64,000 bases of DNA, taken from the NCBI GenBank assembly GCA_002110485.1, contig MOWL01000045.1, forward strand, positions 930,001-994,000, read 5' to 3'. The translations under genes and the position numbers were made by a program. Under the pieces are notes generated by a model. The model was not told where the DNA came from and ran no database searches. It saw only the letters and a list, made by a program, of their open reading frames with translations. Below, piece by piece: positions 11,847-21,797 of this stretch. Within the stretch, counting starts at the first letter, position 1. The number at the start of each line of letters is the position of its first letter. Source of the DNA: Emergomyces orientalis. Lineage: Eukaryota > Ascomycota > Eurotiomycetes > Onygenales > Ajellomycetaceae.

Positions 11847-13205
11847 GTGTGTGTGTGCGTGTGTGTGTGTTTGAAAAAATGAGAGCTAACAGTTTACATT
11901 TAGCATATGGGTGCATTTCATTCATCTCTTCGAAATCCGCCGTTCAAGCTACGATGAGTTCGCGCCTTGTCCTGATTACTCAGACTTCTGCGAGGTTCTC
12001 AACTGGGCCTTGAACGACGAGGATGTAATGTTTTGGGAACGGATGGCCCTTGGCGAATTTAAGGAACGAAAGGAGATGATGCGTCTGACTACTACGGGCC
12101 GTATGCAGACACGCTCAACGGCTAGGAATGCAAACCAGAAGACGACTACAAAAATCAGCTCGAGTCCTGCCCACTGCAACGCGGGAGAAAATGGCTGCAT
12201 TCAACCTCAGGAAAACATCAACGAACTCGTTACTCACTCATCTTGTGGCAGCGTTGCCCAAGCTGCTGAAGCTGTTCAAGTCGCTACAATTGCAGATTCT
12301 CAAGAAAATATTCACTGGTATGTACAACATAACTTTACTAATTTTACCCTCTACATCCATTCCTCTCCAATCAAATGCTCATTATTTAACAACACAGTAG
12401 CAGCAAGGACCCCCTCCAGGGCAGAGTGGACATATACGTCGGTATTGGCAATAACCGCAAGATATATAATATGCCTCGCCAATGTCTCCCCAAGTCGGGC
12501 CTTCTCGAAAACAGCCTTGTGACTCGGAATCAAATCACCATAGCCAGCGATCCAACCCTCGACAGCACCTCCCATGCCGATTTTGCAGTAGTACAATCAT
12601 TTTTAGAGATGGGCGAATATGCCCCACACCTCATCGCCTCGCGGAAAAGTCATCATCATCTGGAAAAGGAGATTATTACTACCGCCAACCGTGGCATCAC
12701 CTTCTATCTTGAAGGGCTCGTCACCCATGAGGAGCACGAGAAGGAAGTCCTCCGCTGTGGATACATATATATGCTAGCGCAAGCATTTGAGATACCAGCA
12801 TTGCAGGCACTCGTCCTGCGGAAACTCCGCCTTGGGTTCCCCGTCATCAGCTACAGGATAATGTTAACGCTCATTGCGTATGTTTTCCCGCGGCTGGACG
12901 CCAAATATACCGCAGAACCAGGTAGCCCCCCGGGGATGGGAGCCACAATTGTGGCGCCGCAAGGGTCACTGGCAGAGCAGTATGTGCAAGAAGTGGAGCC
13001 CCTGAAGGCGTACTTGGTTGAGTGGTTGGTTGTGCATATGGCAGCTGCGTCGAGGGCGGAAGGGCGCTTGTACTGGGAAACCTTGGGCAAGTTTGAGGGT
13101 TTGAAGAAGACTGTGCTGATCAGGGCGGCGGAGGTGGAGATTGATGGGCCGGGGAAATGCGCAGCTGGGCATTTTCAGGGGGCGCTGGGGACTATGATGA
13201 TTTGA
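11509..13205 (+). CDS. BTB-like protein with a possible PWWP-type N-terminal domain
   Basis: The model is join(11509..11759, 11904..12317, 12398..13205), 490 aa. Intron 1 (144 nt, donor GTACGT, branch GCTAAC) contains a long TA/TG microsatellite. Intron 2 (80 nt, donor GTATGT) ends in three consecutive in-frame AG acceptors. The N-terminal ~150 residues include ECFLVQYRDKGKKDLWVGVI and then RVIWVHFIHLFEI. This beta-barrel-like pattern with paired Trp residues resembles a PWWP or other Royal-family domain (tentative). Residues ~145-225 are basic and low-complexity. The C-terminal half begins VDIYVGIGNNRKIYNMPRQC and contains EYAPH, LEGLVTHEE and YMLAQAFEIPALQALV, the outline of a fungal BTB fold. 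A chromatin or ubiquitin adaptor role is inference only. Confidence 0.75.
11791..11870 (+). repeat. TA/TG microsatellite inside an intron
   Basis: An alternating purine-pyrimidine tract of about 80 bp runs from (TA)n into (TG)n with a few GCG interruptions. It lies wholly inside intron 1 of the second BTB-like gene, starting about 30 bp after the donor. Z-DNA potential and length polymorphism are expected for such tracts (inference). Confidence 0.95.
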
Positions 13206-13795
13206 CTGTTCATGTTGTGAAACTACAAGATTGGGGTTGAGGAGTATTTTCGAGGTGTGAGTGATCTGGACGTGAAGGGAATGGAATGTTTGAGGAAACT
13301 AGGAGAACAGATGAGCTAATATACATGAATAAGTTTAGCCCATAAACTAGACCCAGAATGAAGAATTGGGTGTACGCATAATTTGGAGATGGTTGGATAT
13401 TCTGGGTTTTTTATTGATTTCTAAAATATATATACGCCTCAGTAGGGTTAAAAGTAGCGTCCAACTGCTAGAGCGACTATTTTGTTGAGTTTTGATTGGC
13501 GGTGAGAAATATAATTTGCGTCCAATGAGCGCAGGGCTGGCACACTGGAACTGACCAGATCTCAACCTTCAAAGACCGCCATTTCCCCATACAAAAGCAC
13601 TTTGAAGATTGAACAGCACAGTGCTATGAGCAACGAGACAGTAACCGAATATATACTGCTTCCAAAACTAAGCAGCTCTATATCACAGCTCTATACAAAC
13701 ATGCTCAGCTAAATCCAACCCGCTTCCGCGAACAATTCCACTGTAACCTCTGCTGATATACAAACACAACCAAAACCCCAAGCGCATCCGCAACG
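13206..13795. other. Intergenic region
   Basis: This tandem intergenic region lies between the BTB-like gene and SEC11. It is AT-rich with no supported frame. The last ~200 bp are the likely SEC11 promoter. Confidence 0.5.
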
Positions 13796-14497
13796 ATGCT
13801 CTCCTCCCTATCCCCGTACATGGCGAACCCGCGCCAGACATTTACACAAGTGCTCAACTTCGCCCTCGTCCTCTCCACCGCCTTCATGCTCTGGAAGGGC
13901 CTGTCAGTCTTCACCAACTCCCCCTCGCCCATTGTCGTCGTGTTGTCGGGAAGTATGGAGCCAGCCTTCCAGCGCGGGGACCTGTTGTTTTTGTGGAATC
14001 GGAGCCCACGCGTCGATGTCGGGGAGATTGTGGTGTACAATGTGCGCGGAAAAGATATTCCAATTGTTCATCGGGTTATGAGGACATTCCCCGATGTCCC
14101 TGGCCAGGAGGTTAAGGATAAGATGGGGAAGGGAGAGAAGCAGGGTGTCGAGTAAGTTATTTCTTTTTCTTTTTCTTTTTCTTACTTTCTATTTTTTTTG
14201 AAGATGGGGAAAGGATTGGACTATTTGTACTAATATATATATTGTCTTCACAGGACCTTCCTGTCCTCCACCCCGTCTCAAAAACTACTCACGAAAGGCG
14301 ACAACAACCTGGCAGACGACACTGAATTGTACGCTCGAGGTCAGGACTACCTAGACCGAAAAGAGGATATCGTTGGCAGTGTCAGAGGTTACGTACCTGC
14401 TATTGGATACGTTACGATTCTACTCTCTGAACATCCCTGGTTGAAGAGTGTGTTATTGGGATTTATGGGGTTGATGGTTATATTACAGCGGGAATAA
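13796..14497 (+). CDS. sec11: Signal peptidase complex catalytic subunit Sec11
   Basis: The model is join(13796..14151, 14254..14497), 199 aa. The intron is 102 nt with donor GTAAGT and branch TACTAAT. It is a type I signal peptidase of the ER membrane that removes signal peptides from secreted and membrane precursors. A hydrophobic N-terminal segment (about 20-40) precedes the catalytic serine in SGSMEP (Ser53). The ER-type catalytic histidine follows in PIVHRV (His92), in place of the bacterial lysine. The aspartate in KGDNN (Asp135) comes next, and a C-terminal hydrophobic anchor ends in ILQRE. Length and motif order match the family. The secreted enzymes in this window would be substrates of the complex in general. 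Only the 5' leader identity is uncertain. Confidence 0.96.
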
Positions 14498-15621
14498 GAT
14501 TTTCTTCTGTGGATAATATATAATATTTTTTCTCTCTCACTCAATTCTCGAAAAGAAGTATCTTTTTTGTATTAAATTAAGGATGGAGTTAGGATTTTGT
14601 TTAGTTACCCTCTGAAGATAACACTTTTATCCTCCGCAGCCAAAGACTGGCTAGGTATCCCGCCTTGTGACTCAACCCAGAGAGTAAGGATTTGATTCCA
14701 TCATGCTTTACCAGGCCATGAGTTGTATTGACTCTATCTCGGACTTGTGACTTTGAGGGGCGCATAGTTGGAGCGCTTTGGTTCGATGGGTCAAATTTGT
14801 GGCTTTCAGGAAGGGCATCTGAACGCAATTTCACATCACCTTGAGTGCAGGCAGTGACGTTTACAGCCAACGGCTGCCAAAATTACACAACACAGTAATA
14901 TTGTTGGTTGCTGCGATTTGGCATAGTCATGGCCATTGAACGCTGTCCGGTTTAACATGCGATCTGGGTAAATTCCGTTGCAGATAAATGGCTTCTGGCG
15001 TCGTTGGTTCATCCTGTGCAAAAGCACGCTGGTTTATGATGATTCAAGATAGCATCATCTAATCCCAACAGGTACGCCAGGGCTGCAAATCTTTTCAGTC
15101 TTTTAGGCTGTTTTGATCACCTCTCCAATATCCACTTCCCTGCAATTGACGTATGAACACAATTTAGTCTGTCCGCAGAAGCAGCGGCGGAAGGTTGGTG
15201 GTTTCTTGGAGGGATTAAAATAAAAGTGAAAGATAAAATAAATAAATTCCATCTTAACAACGCCTTGGGTTTCTCCTTCGATTCAGAATATAGCGGGCTG
15301 GAGAAGACTGAATTTGCACCCGAGTAGCCTGATGGTTACAATCGTATTCACACAAATAATTGCATTGTGTCTCTTATCGTGTCATGTAGAGACAGATTTA
15401 ACCATCTGAAGTTCAAATCAGGGCTATTTTTACCTTGGTAGCTTTCTTGGTCTAGCCTTCTTTGCACACCACACCCCACCTGTTAGTTACAAGGCAACAT
15501 GAGATAGATGGCTGTGGAACTTCTCACTCTCAATATCAATAATCACAACAATCCATTCTTCCCGCCACCAATCCAGACACTTATACACATAGAACTGTGC
15601 ATACTCCTAACATAGAGCAGA
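14498..15621. other. Intergenic region holding a structured Pol III-like element
   Basis: There is no protein-coding signal between SEC11 and the E2 gene. The notable content is the structured element at 15325-15431, listed separately. The rest is unremarkable. Confidence 0.5.
15325..15431 (+). ncRNA. Candidate Pol III transcript or tRNA-derived element
   Basis: Three Pol III hallmarks occur in order. An A-box-like sequence TAGCCTGATGG (15325-15335) has one mismatch to the tRNA consensus. GTTCAAATC (15411-15419) fits the B-box consensus GWTCRANNC. A T5 run (15427-15431) resembles a terminator. The interval also folds: TAGCC (15325-15329) pairs with GGCTA (15422-15426), TGAT with ATCA, and GGTTA with TAACC (15399-15403). 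Inner hairpins ACACAA/TTGTGT and TGTCTCT/AGAGACA are alternatives because they share three bases. A standard tRNA cloverleaf (acceptor, D and T stems) does not form, so this is not an ordinary tRNA. It could be a tRNA-derived SINE, a decayed tRNA or a small structured RNA. The base pairs are seen; transcription is inference. Confidence 0.4.
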
Positions 15622-16290
15622 ATGGGAAGCCAAAAGCGCATTGCCAAGGTATATCCCAGCTCCTCTTTCATCCAGTCCCTCCCCCGCATTGTGCCCACGC
15701 GAGGCAGAAGTTATATGCTCATGGCTCCAAATCACCAATATAGGAGCTCAATGAGCTAATGGAGTCGCCTCCAGCAGGCATCTCCGTCACTCTCGCAAAT
15801 GGCTCAGATCTCTATAACTGGAAAGTCCACATGCAGGGCCCTGAATCCTCACCGTACAATGTATGTGTCCCCCAAATTATTCACTACGACAGCAAGTAAA
15901 TAAGCCATAAAGAACCCCCCCTCCCTCCCTGTACACAAACTCATGCTCCTCTTGACGCAACAGGGCGGCCACTTCATCATAAACCTCTTCCTCCCGAATG
16001 ATTATCCTTTCAAACCCCCGACGGTCTCCTTCGACACGAAAATCTACCACCCGAACGTCACCAACGACGACAAGGGGAGCATGTGTCTGGGTATGCTCAA
16101 GTCCGACGAGTGGAAACCTTCGTCCAGAATTGCAGCAGTGCTGGAATTTGCGAGACAGTTGCTTGTCGAGCCTATGCCGGATGACGCTGTCGAAGGCCGC
16201 ATTGCGGAACAGTATCGGGATGATCGCAAGAGGTTTGATGAGATTGCGAGAGAGTGGACGAGGAAGTATGCCACTGCAGGATCGAACTAG
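15622..16290 (+). CDS. Ubiquitin-conjugating enzyme E2
   Basis: The model is join(15622..15648, 15744..15860, 15964..16290), 156 aa. The first exon is only 27 nt, and the introns are 95 and 103 nt. The protein is a bare UBC core. It accepts ubiquitin from E1 on the active-site cysteine and passes it to E3-bound substrates. Visible landmarks are the N-terminal helix (SQKRIAKELNEL), the YPFKPP motif, HPNV (77-80) and the catalytic cysteine in GSMCLGML (Cys89). SDEWKPSSRI follows, and the C-terminal helices end in REWTRKYAT. The insertion-free core and the WKPS segment recall the UBE2D/E/L group. I do not assign a precise orthologue. The spliced frame is exact and the length is normal for a class I E2. 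Confidence 0.93.
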
Positions 16291-17699
16291 GGGGTTATAA
16301 TGGCATAGATGCATATGGGACTGTGACTAGATTGCTAGTTGCATGCTTACGAAGGGAAATTGAGGTAAAGATTGGGAGGGAGCAGAGTGGTTGATTGGTT
16401 GGTGGATTAATTTACGGATGGTTCTACGATCACCCGCTTACTACCTTTTTTCTTTTCACTTTCTCCTGCATTACCTTGTCGGTTTGTTGCTTTTCTTGAG
16501 GGTTTGATAATGGGATCCATGGTTCTTGTTTTTGGTGTTCCTGTTCAGCTCACCCATTCCATTTTGGGGGCTTGTTAAGGTTGCATCTTTCCCTTTTGTT
16601 CTACATATTGTTGTTCCTGGGCATGTTCTTGTTCTTTTGTTGCCAGATTTGCCGAAGAAAGTGTTGGGCGGAATGGGTGATGCTTGGTTTTAGCTTTTTT
16701 GGAATTGCATTTTGGCACTCGCGATGTATGGCGTTTGTGCTCCGGTTCTTAGTTCTTCTCAAGTTTGTCGTGTGGATGGGATATGTTAGAAAATGAAGAG
16801 GATGGGCTTTGGTAAATATACTATCCTAAATAAGCACATAAACCATGAAAAAATATCGTCTTGTCCGACAGTAATGCATTCTATACGTGCTCCTTCAAGG
16901 CCTTCTTTTCAATATCATCTTAAACGGAAGTCGATTGATTAAAGAATAGTTCTGAGCTGCATGAAATTGATTTGAAGTATGTGCGCGACTTCAAATAGCA
17001 TAATAGGATCTGTAAAGCATTAGAGAGAAAATTAGGGATTAGAGAAACAAAGAGGAACACAAAAGTTCATCCAATTTCGAGGTAGATGGCCGACTGGGCC
17101 AAAATTGTCGGGAGAAACCAGGATAATGGTGTGTTGATGGAGGTGGAAGGTTGGTTGATTGTACTATCTACCGGGCGCAGCTCTCTATCGGATTCAGTGA
17201 TCCGTTATATTGCCAATATTAATATATGAATGCTTCAATTGATTCCTTAACTAACTAGCTATGAAATAATATAATATATATGACTCTTTCGCTATGTGCG
17301 AGCCAAGGAACTAAGAATAAGCGAATGGGCGTGGTTCGCCGATTTACGGGCCCATAATCATCCAATAATGGAACAACCATGTTCGGCGAATCCCAACACT
17401 CTCTCATATAGGAGTGCGGGTCACGTGATCTACATAGGGCATCCTGCCAACATATGTTACATGTTACATACATGTGGATGCGGACGCAGATGTCGAAGGC
17501 ATTTTCTCTCTCTCTCTTTTCGGATGCAGATGCATGACTCAATATAAGCAGTAACATTGTCAAAATGGAAAATGATATTATTTGCCACTATAGCGTGGTC
17601 TTTATACTATTCAAGATGCGTGAACTCCGGAAATTTTAACCGTTGTAACAGAGCAAACCAATGCGAAACTTTCTTTCCCAGAGCAGGTGAAAATGACAC
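16291..17699. other. Convergent intergenic region
   Basis: The E2 gene and the minus-strand acyltransferase converge here. The sequence is T/G-rich at first and later AT-rich, with TCACGTGA at 17421-17428 and a CT run near 17508-17520. No frame is supported. Confidence 0.5.
17421..17428. promoter_or_regulatory. TCACGTGA palindrome (E-box type)
   Basis: An exact copy of the 8-bp palindrome bound by bHLH factors such as Cbf1-type proteins in fungi (established knowledge). Here it sits beyond the 3' end of the acyltransferase gene, so a regulatory role is uncertain. Confidence 0.35.
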
Positions 17700-19306
17700 T
17701 CAATCACGAGCAGTGAATGTTGGAAGAATATTCCTGTTTTGTTTTACGGGAGGGGTATCATATGTTGCAGTCCCCCTCCCCCACGTCCGAGCAAATCGCT
17801 CCAAAGCTCCAGTCGCCCTTTCGATGACAGGCTCAACATTCACGGCCCACGCATTAGCGATGACCAACAGCAGGGCAAAAAATATAGGCAGCGCAACCAC
17901 TATTATAGCAGCATGTGGTTCAGGGATAAGCGGTGTATGGGTATCGCTGCTCTCGTTAGACGTATCTCGCATTAACACGGAGGGTCCAAAGGTTAGCCAG
18001 GTGAGACACGTTCGGATAATCGTGCCGTGGAGGAGGTAGATTGGATAACTTATCCCACCCACCCAGAGAAGGTATGGTTGGGATAGAGCTCGGCGCATCA
18101 GAGGGGAACGGACGATGGCGAGACAGAGCAGTTGAGCGCCGAGGCCGGGCCAGCAGCGGCCGAGAGCTGCGTCTTTTGGGAATATGCGTATTCCTAACTG
18201 CATGAGCTGGCGGGACCAGCGAGCTTGTTCTGCAAATCGGTCTGGGTAGGAGCAGAAGTACAGGCCAAGGATGGCGATTAAATAAGGGAGAATGGTTGCT
18301 GATTTAGAGGCTGGATTTGGTTTGGAGACGAAGGATAGTTCGGCGAGGATCACGCCGGCGACTACATTTATCAGGACAATGCCTGCGAATGGAGTTAGTT
18401 AGGATGCATGTATGCCACAGGGAAAGGCTAAATATGTGGACCACTCGTAAGCGGTACATTGCAGGGAATTACGTTCTCTCGAAGATTGAAGATTGAATAC
18501 ATACTGTCATTCGAAATCCAGCCCCAGACGTACAAAAGGACCTCTACGGTTACCCGAAAAGCGGGTGTAGTATTCACCGTTGCGAGCAGCACTGTGAAAA
18601 TGAACATTGATCCTCGGAACAAATGCGGGAATGCCCATTGTGGCTGGTCATATCGATTCCCTCCATACATCCATGTGGATATCAACTCTCTAGCCAGATC
18701 CACCACGGCTTGGCCCCACGAGTCGCTTGGCTCTGGAGTTGTTTCTTGCAACCAAAAGGCATCTGACCTTTGAGCCAAATAAAAGAAGTTCAGCTGGCAC
18801 AGCAGCCATGAGATAATTGTAACAACTGCAGCGGGGATTACCAACCGGCAAGTCCTTCGAAATGAGCTCCTGGAAAGCGTTGAGAGTGCGTCTGGTACAG
18901 AACCAGACCGAGAAAATTGGATGGCCCTTAGGGAGTTACAAAACCCGAGGAGGACGAAGAATAACGCGACGAACGCATTGCCCTGGCCGATCAGCCGAAA
19001 GAACGGACGTTGAAACAATTTGGACGGGCCATCTTGCCCTTCTGATGGTGGTACAACACTCCTTGCAAAGCATAGAGTTAGATGGCTCGAAACCACAAAT
19101 ATCGAAGCGATGCCGCGAAGCCCCTATATGCATTATGACTCTATGGTTAGCATTGTAGCAAAAATGCTGAAACAAAATGAGAATCCATTTTTGAGGGAAG
19201 GGTGTTTTCCGCACGGCTATTGTTCAGGAAGTCGTTTTGAACATACATTTGCCCAACTGGTATCAGAAGCAGAATTCAAAGTAAGGCTCGATTTTCGGTT
19301 TGCCAT
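17700..19306 (-). CDS. Membrane acyltransferase-3 family protein
   Basis: The model is complement(17700..18382, 18505..19123, 19247..19306), 453 aa. Both introns have GTATGT donors and CTAAC-type branch sites. The first exon is short (20 codons), and its junction completes a GLRGIAS motif that opens the family's first membrane segment. A conserved-type histidine follows in SSHLTLC. GNAFVALFFVLLGF, several further hydrophobic helices and the late motif WVGGISYPIYLLHG are characteristic of fungal acyltransferase-3 proteins. These multi-spanning enzymes transfer acyl groups to sugars, lipids or secondary metabolites. The substrate cannot be told from sequence. The residue before GLRG is Asn, where I expect Asp in most relatives. 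No biosynthetic cluster genes lie next to it. Confidence 0.87.
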
Positions 19307-20526
19307 GGGTGCGGCGGCAGCAGCAGGACAGAATCTCGGAGAGAAACCCCAGGTTTATGTGTGGATATCAAGAGAGTAACAGAGACATCAGGGGAATATG
19401 TGACCACGTTTTTCTAAGAGAAAAACGAAATAGAAATAAAAATGGAAAAGTAGACGGTGCAGACATTATAATTGAAGATTGCATCAGATCAGAATCCCAA
19501 TACAGCAACTAGAACTTCCAGTCGGGCTGGGGACGAACGAAAAAAATATCTCCGAAACCTCAGGATGAAACAAACTCACACAAAAATAAAGCCTGAAGCG
19601 GGCACTGTTCCCCTTGCTCACGGTAACAAAATTGATGATCACTAAACCAAAGCAATAATGGCTCAAATATCATCAAATAACAAAACAGTACCTAGTATGG
19701 AGAAACCTAGATGGGAACAAAGCACAGCGAGCTGGGAGGAATAGCACTAAAATAAACCCTGTCCTTGTCCGTCATCAAGGGAATGCCATAATTGGCCCCT
19801 GCCAGTCTTAAATCCGTGGAAACCAGGGGTGAAGCCCAACTGAATTTGTCATTGTCACTGGTCGCTCCTCTGAGTAGCTAAGCACTTGGCCGAAATGACC
19901 ATGAGACGGCCAGGATCTGTCTGTCTCTGCTGTCATCCCAACAAGGCGCTAGTTCGTAATAGGATGTATGATGCGACTAGAAATAGAATTGACTGTTGAT
20001 GTGATGTGCGTAACTTTATTTAAATAAAGTTGGACAGGGTTTAAATCCTCCATCCCTGCAGTTGGATGTCACTCTCCTGTACTCCGTACTCCGTACCATG
20101 CCTCCCAAGTGCGGTGTAAGCAGCCCAGAATACGCGCCCCAAAAGGCGTTGGGGAAACGCTCAAGCCAACGAGGTCGTTGTCAGAAGAATGACATTACAA
20201 AACAAACGCAACTTTTCGTGGCGGCGAATGGCGAAAGGGTTAATTAAATACCGGAAAAACAAATGTGTAATTTTGAAAGAAGAATCCAATCCTTTCAACC
20301 AGTGGAGTCAACTACTTTACCACAAGGATATATATATACATATATATCGCGGTTCCAGAGGAATTGACATGGTAACCGTTCGATATCCAGCGCCAAGTAC
20401 AGAGTAAAGATGTCCGCATTGGCTGCGGCTTTGACCGGTCTAGTTACTCATAGTCATCTTCAAACTAGCTCTTTCATGAATCAACCAACCACCTTCATCC
20501 ATCCCAACAGAACGTTAAAAGATTTA
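19307..20526. other. Intergenic region
   Basis: The first part is the likely acyltransferase promoter. A doubled GTACTCCGTACTCCGTAC motif lies at 20079-20096 and a TA-rich run at 20330-20348. No convincing gene is present. Confidence 0.5.
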
Positions 20527-21187
20527 TCATTTGGCCAGATAGGTCCAGCAAGAACGAGGATATAGAAAGGTTCCACACCCAATTTTTCTCTTATCCTTGC
20601 CTGCTTTTGTTCTACATGCACCTTGACGCCAGCAGTCAAAATCGTAATCACACTGAAATTGATACGTTAGTGAAAACAATTGAAAATGTCTGTAAATTTG
20701 AGACAAGGTATACATACAGTTGTTTTAGGTGCACACCAATCCCATTTGCCAGTTCTGGCCTCAGCAATAGCAGAAGGGGACCAACGTTCATCCGTGTAAG
20801 TCCAGCAAGAATGAGGCCATACGGAGGTTCCACATTTAATTCTATCAGGCTTATCCCCTGACACTATTTTACACCAACGCTCTTTCTGGCAGTCACTATC
20901 AGTGCGACACTGAAATTTACAATTTAGTAGTTGTTGAATGTGAAAGCATGAAGCTTTATAACATATATAGTATAAGATAGACATACCCTTTTTCTTTCTG
21001 CACACCAATCCCAATTTCCGTTGTTCTTGCTGGAAACATCAAGTGTTGTGTTTGCAGCACTGACGGCGCCGGTAGAAAATTCAGTCTTGATCTTCGATGA
21101 TAAGTCTGCAGAGCTTAGCCAACTGAGACAGAGAAGCTCAAATAAGATGATACTGCACTTCATTTTGTGAAGCAAGATTTCATTCAA
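20527..21187 (-). CDS. Small secreted cysteine-rich protein with repeated modules
   Basis: The model is complement(20527..20652, 20718..20909, 20987..21187), 172 aa from the ATG at 21187 or 164 aa from the better signal-peptide ATG at 21163. Introns of 77 and 65 nt are both phase 0 with GTATGT donors and TTTCAG acceptors. A hydrophobic signal peptide (MKCSIILFELLCLSWLSSA) leads a cysteine-poor stretch. The module C-x5-C-x5-C-x12-C-G-T-x6-CWTY then ends in WDWCA. Exon 2 is one whole module. Exon 3 restarts the module and stops after CWTY, and exon 1 ends with a GNWDWCA segment. Exon borders therefore coincide with module borders. I do not recognise the family. Secretion and disulfide bonding are inferred. 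It resembles an effector-like or cell-surface protein. Confidence 0.75.
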
Positions 21188-21275
21188 TGAAAAATAATAT
21201 TTTATTAATTATTGTGAGTAGATAAAAGATAGATATTATTTCTAGGAATCAAAATTTGTCGGGCTCAGATCACCT

Positions 21276-21283
21276 TTTTATAC
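21276..21283 (-). promoter_or_regulatory. TATA-like box of the cysteine-rich secreted gene
   Basis: TATAAAAA read on the minus strand lies about 90-120 bp upstream of the two candidate start codons, a usual distance in filamentous fungi. Assignment by position only. Confidence 0.45.
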
Positions 21284-21758
21284 TTGAACATTTTTTGCTG
21301 AACTTCTACTAAGCTCATGCATGTTCATCATGAATTCTCTCTAACTTACCTCTCTAAAATTACCACAAAAATAAGTTTATGAGCCCATTTTCAGGCAAAG
21401 GTAATGAATCATGATTCATGAATGGCTAAATTTTAGAGAAAATATCAGTACATGATAATTATAATCTGTCTTAGTTTTTTTATTCATTTATCTGTCTGTC
21501 TCTCTTCAGAAAATTCAGAACTGTTTTTAATGACTAAGACTATTATTTTCTGTAAAGCTTTCTGAGATCAGCAATCATTCTAATTGCTGTACCCTGAAAA
21601 GTAAATAACCAGTGAATTTATGTAATTCGTACAGTGTAGTTAGTATTCACGAATGTTAATGAATCCCTAACAGTAAATGGTGCAGAATTTGAACAGAATA
21701 TTGAAAATATTACTCCTTTTTTGCACACCTTTATCAGAAGGTCAACTAAGGTTCTTAA

Positions 21759-21797
21759 AGAGCTAATCTAGAGCTAATCTAGAGCTAATCTAGAGCC
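21759..21797 (+). repeat. 11-bp tandem repeat, 3.5 copies
   Basis: The unit AGAGCTAATCT repeats exactly at 21759, 21770 and 21781, and a partial fourth copy starts at 21792. Confidence 0.95.

Noticed and set aside
15310..15431. A tRNA gene call
   Set aside because: A-box and B-box are present, but acceptor, D and T stems do not pair, so it is kept only as a candidate Pol III element.
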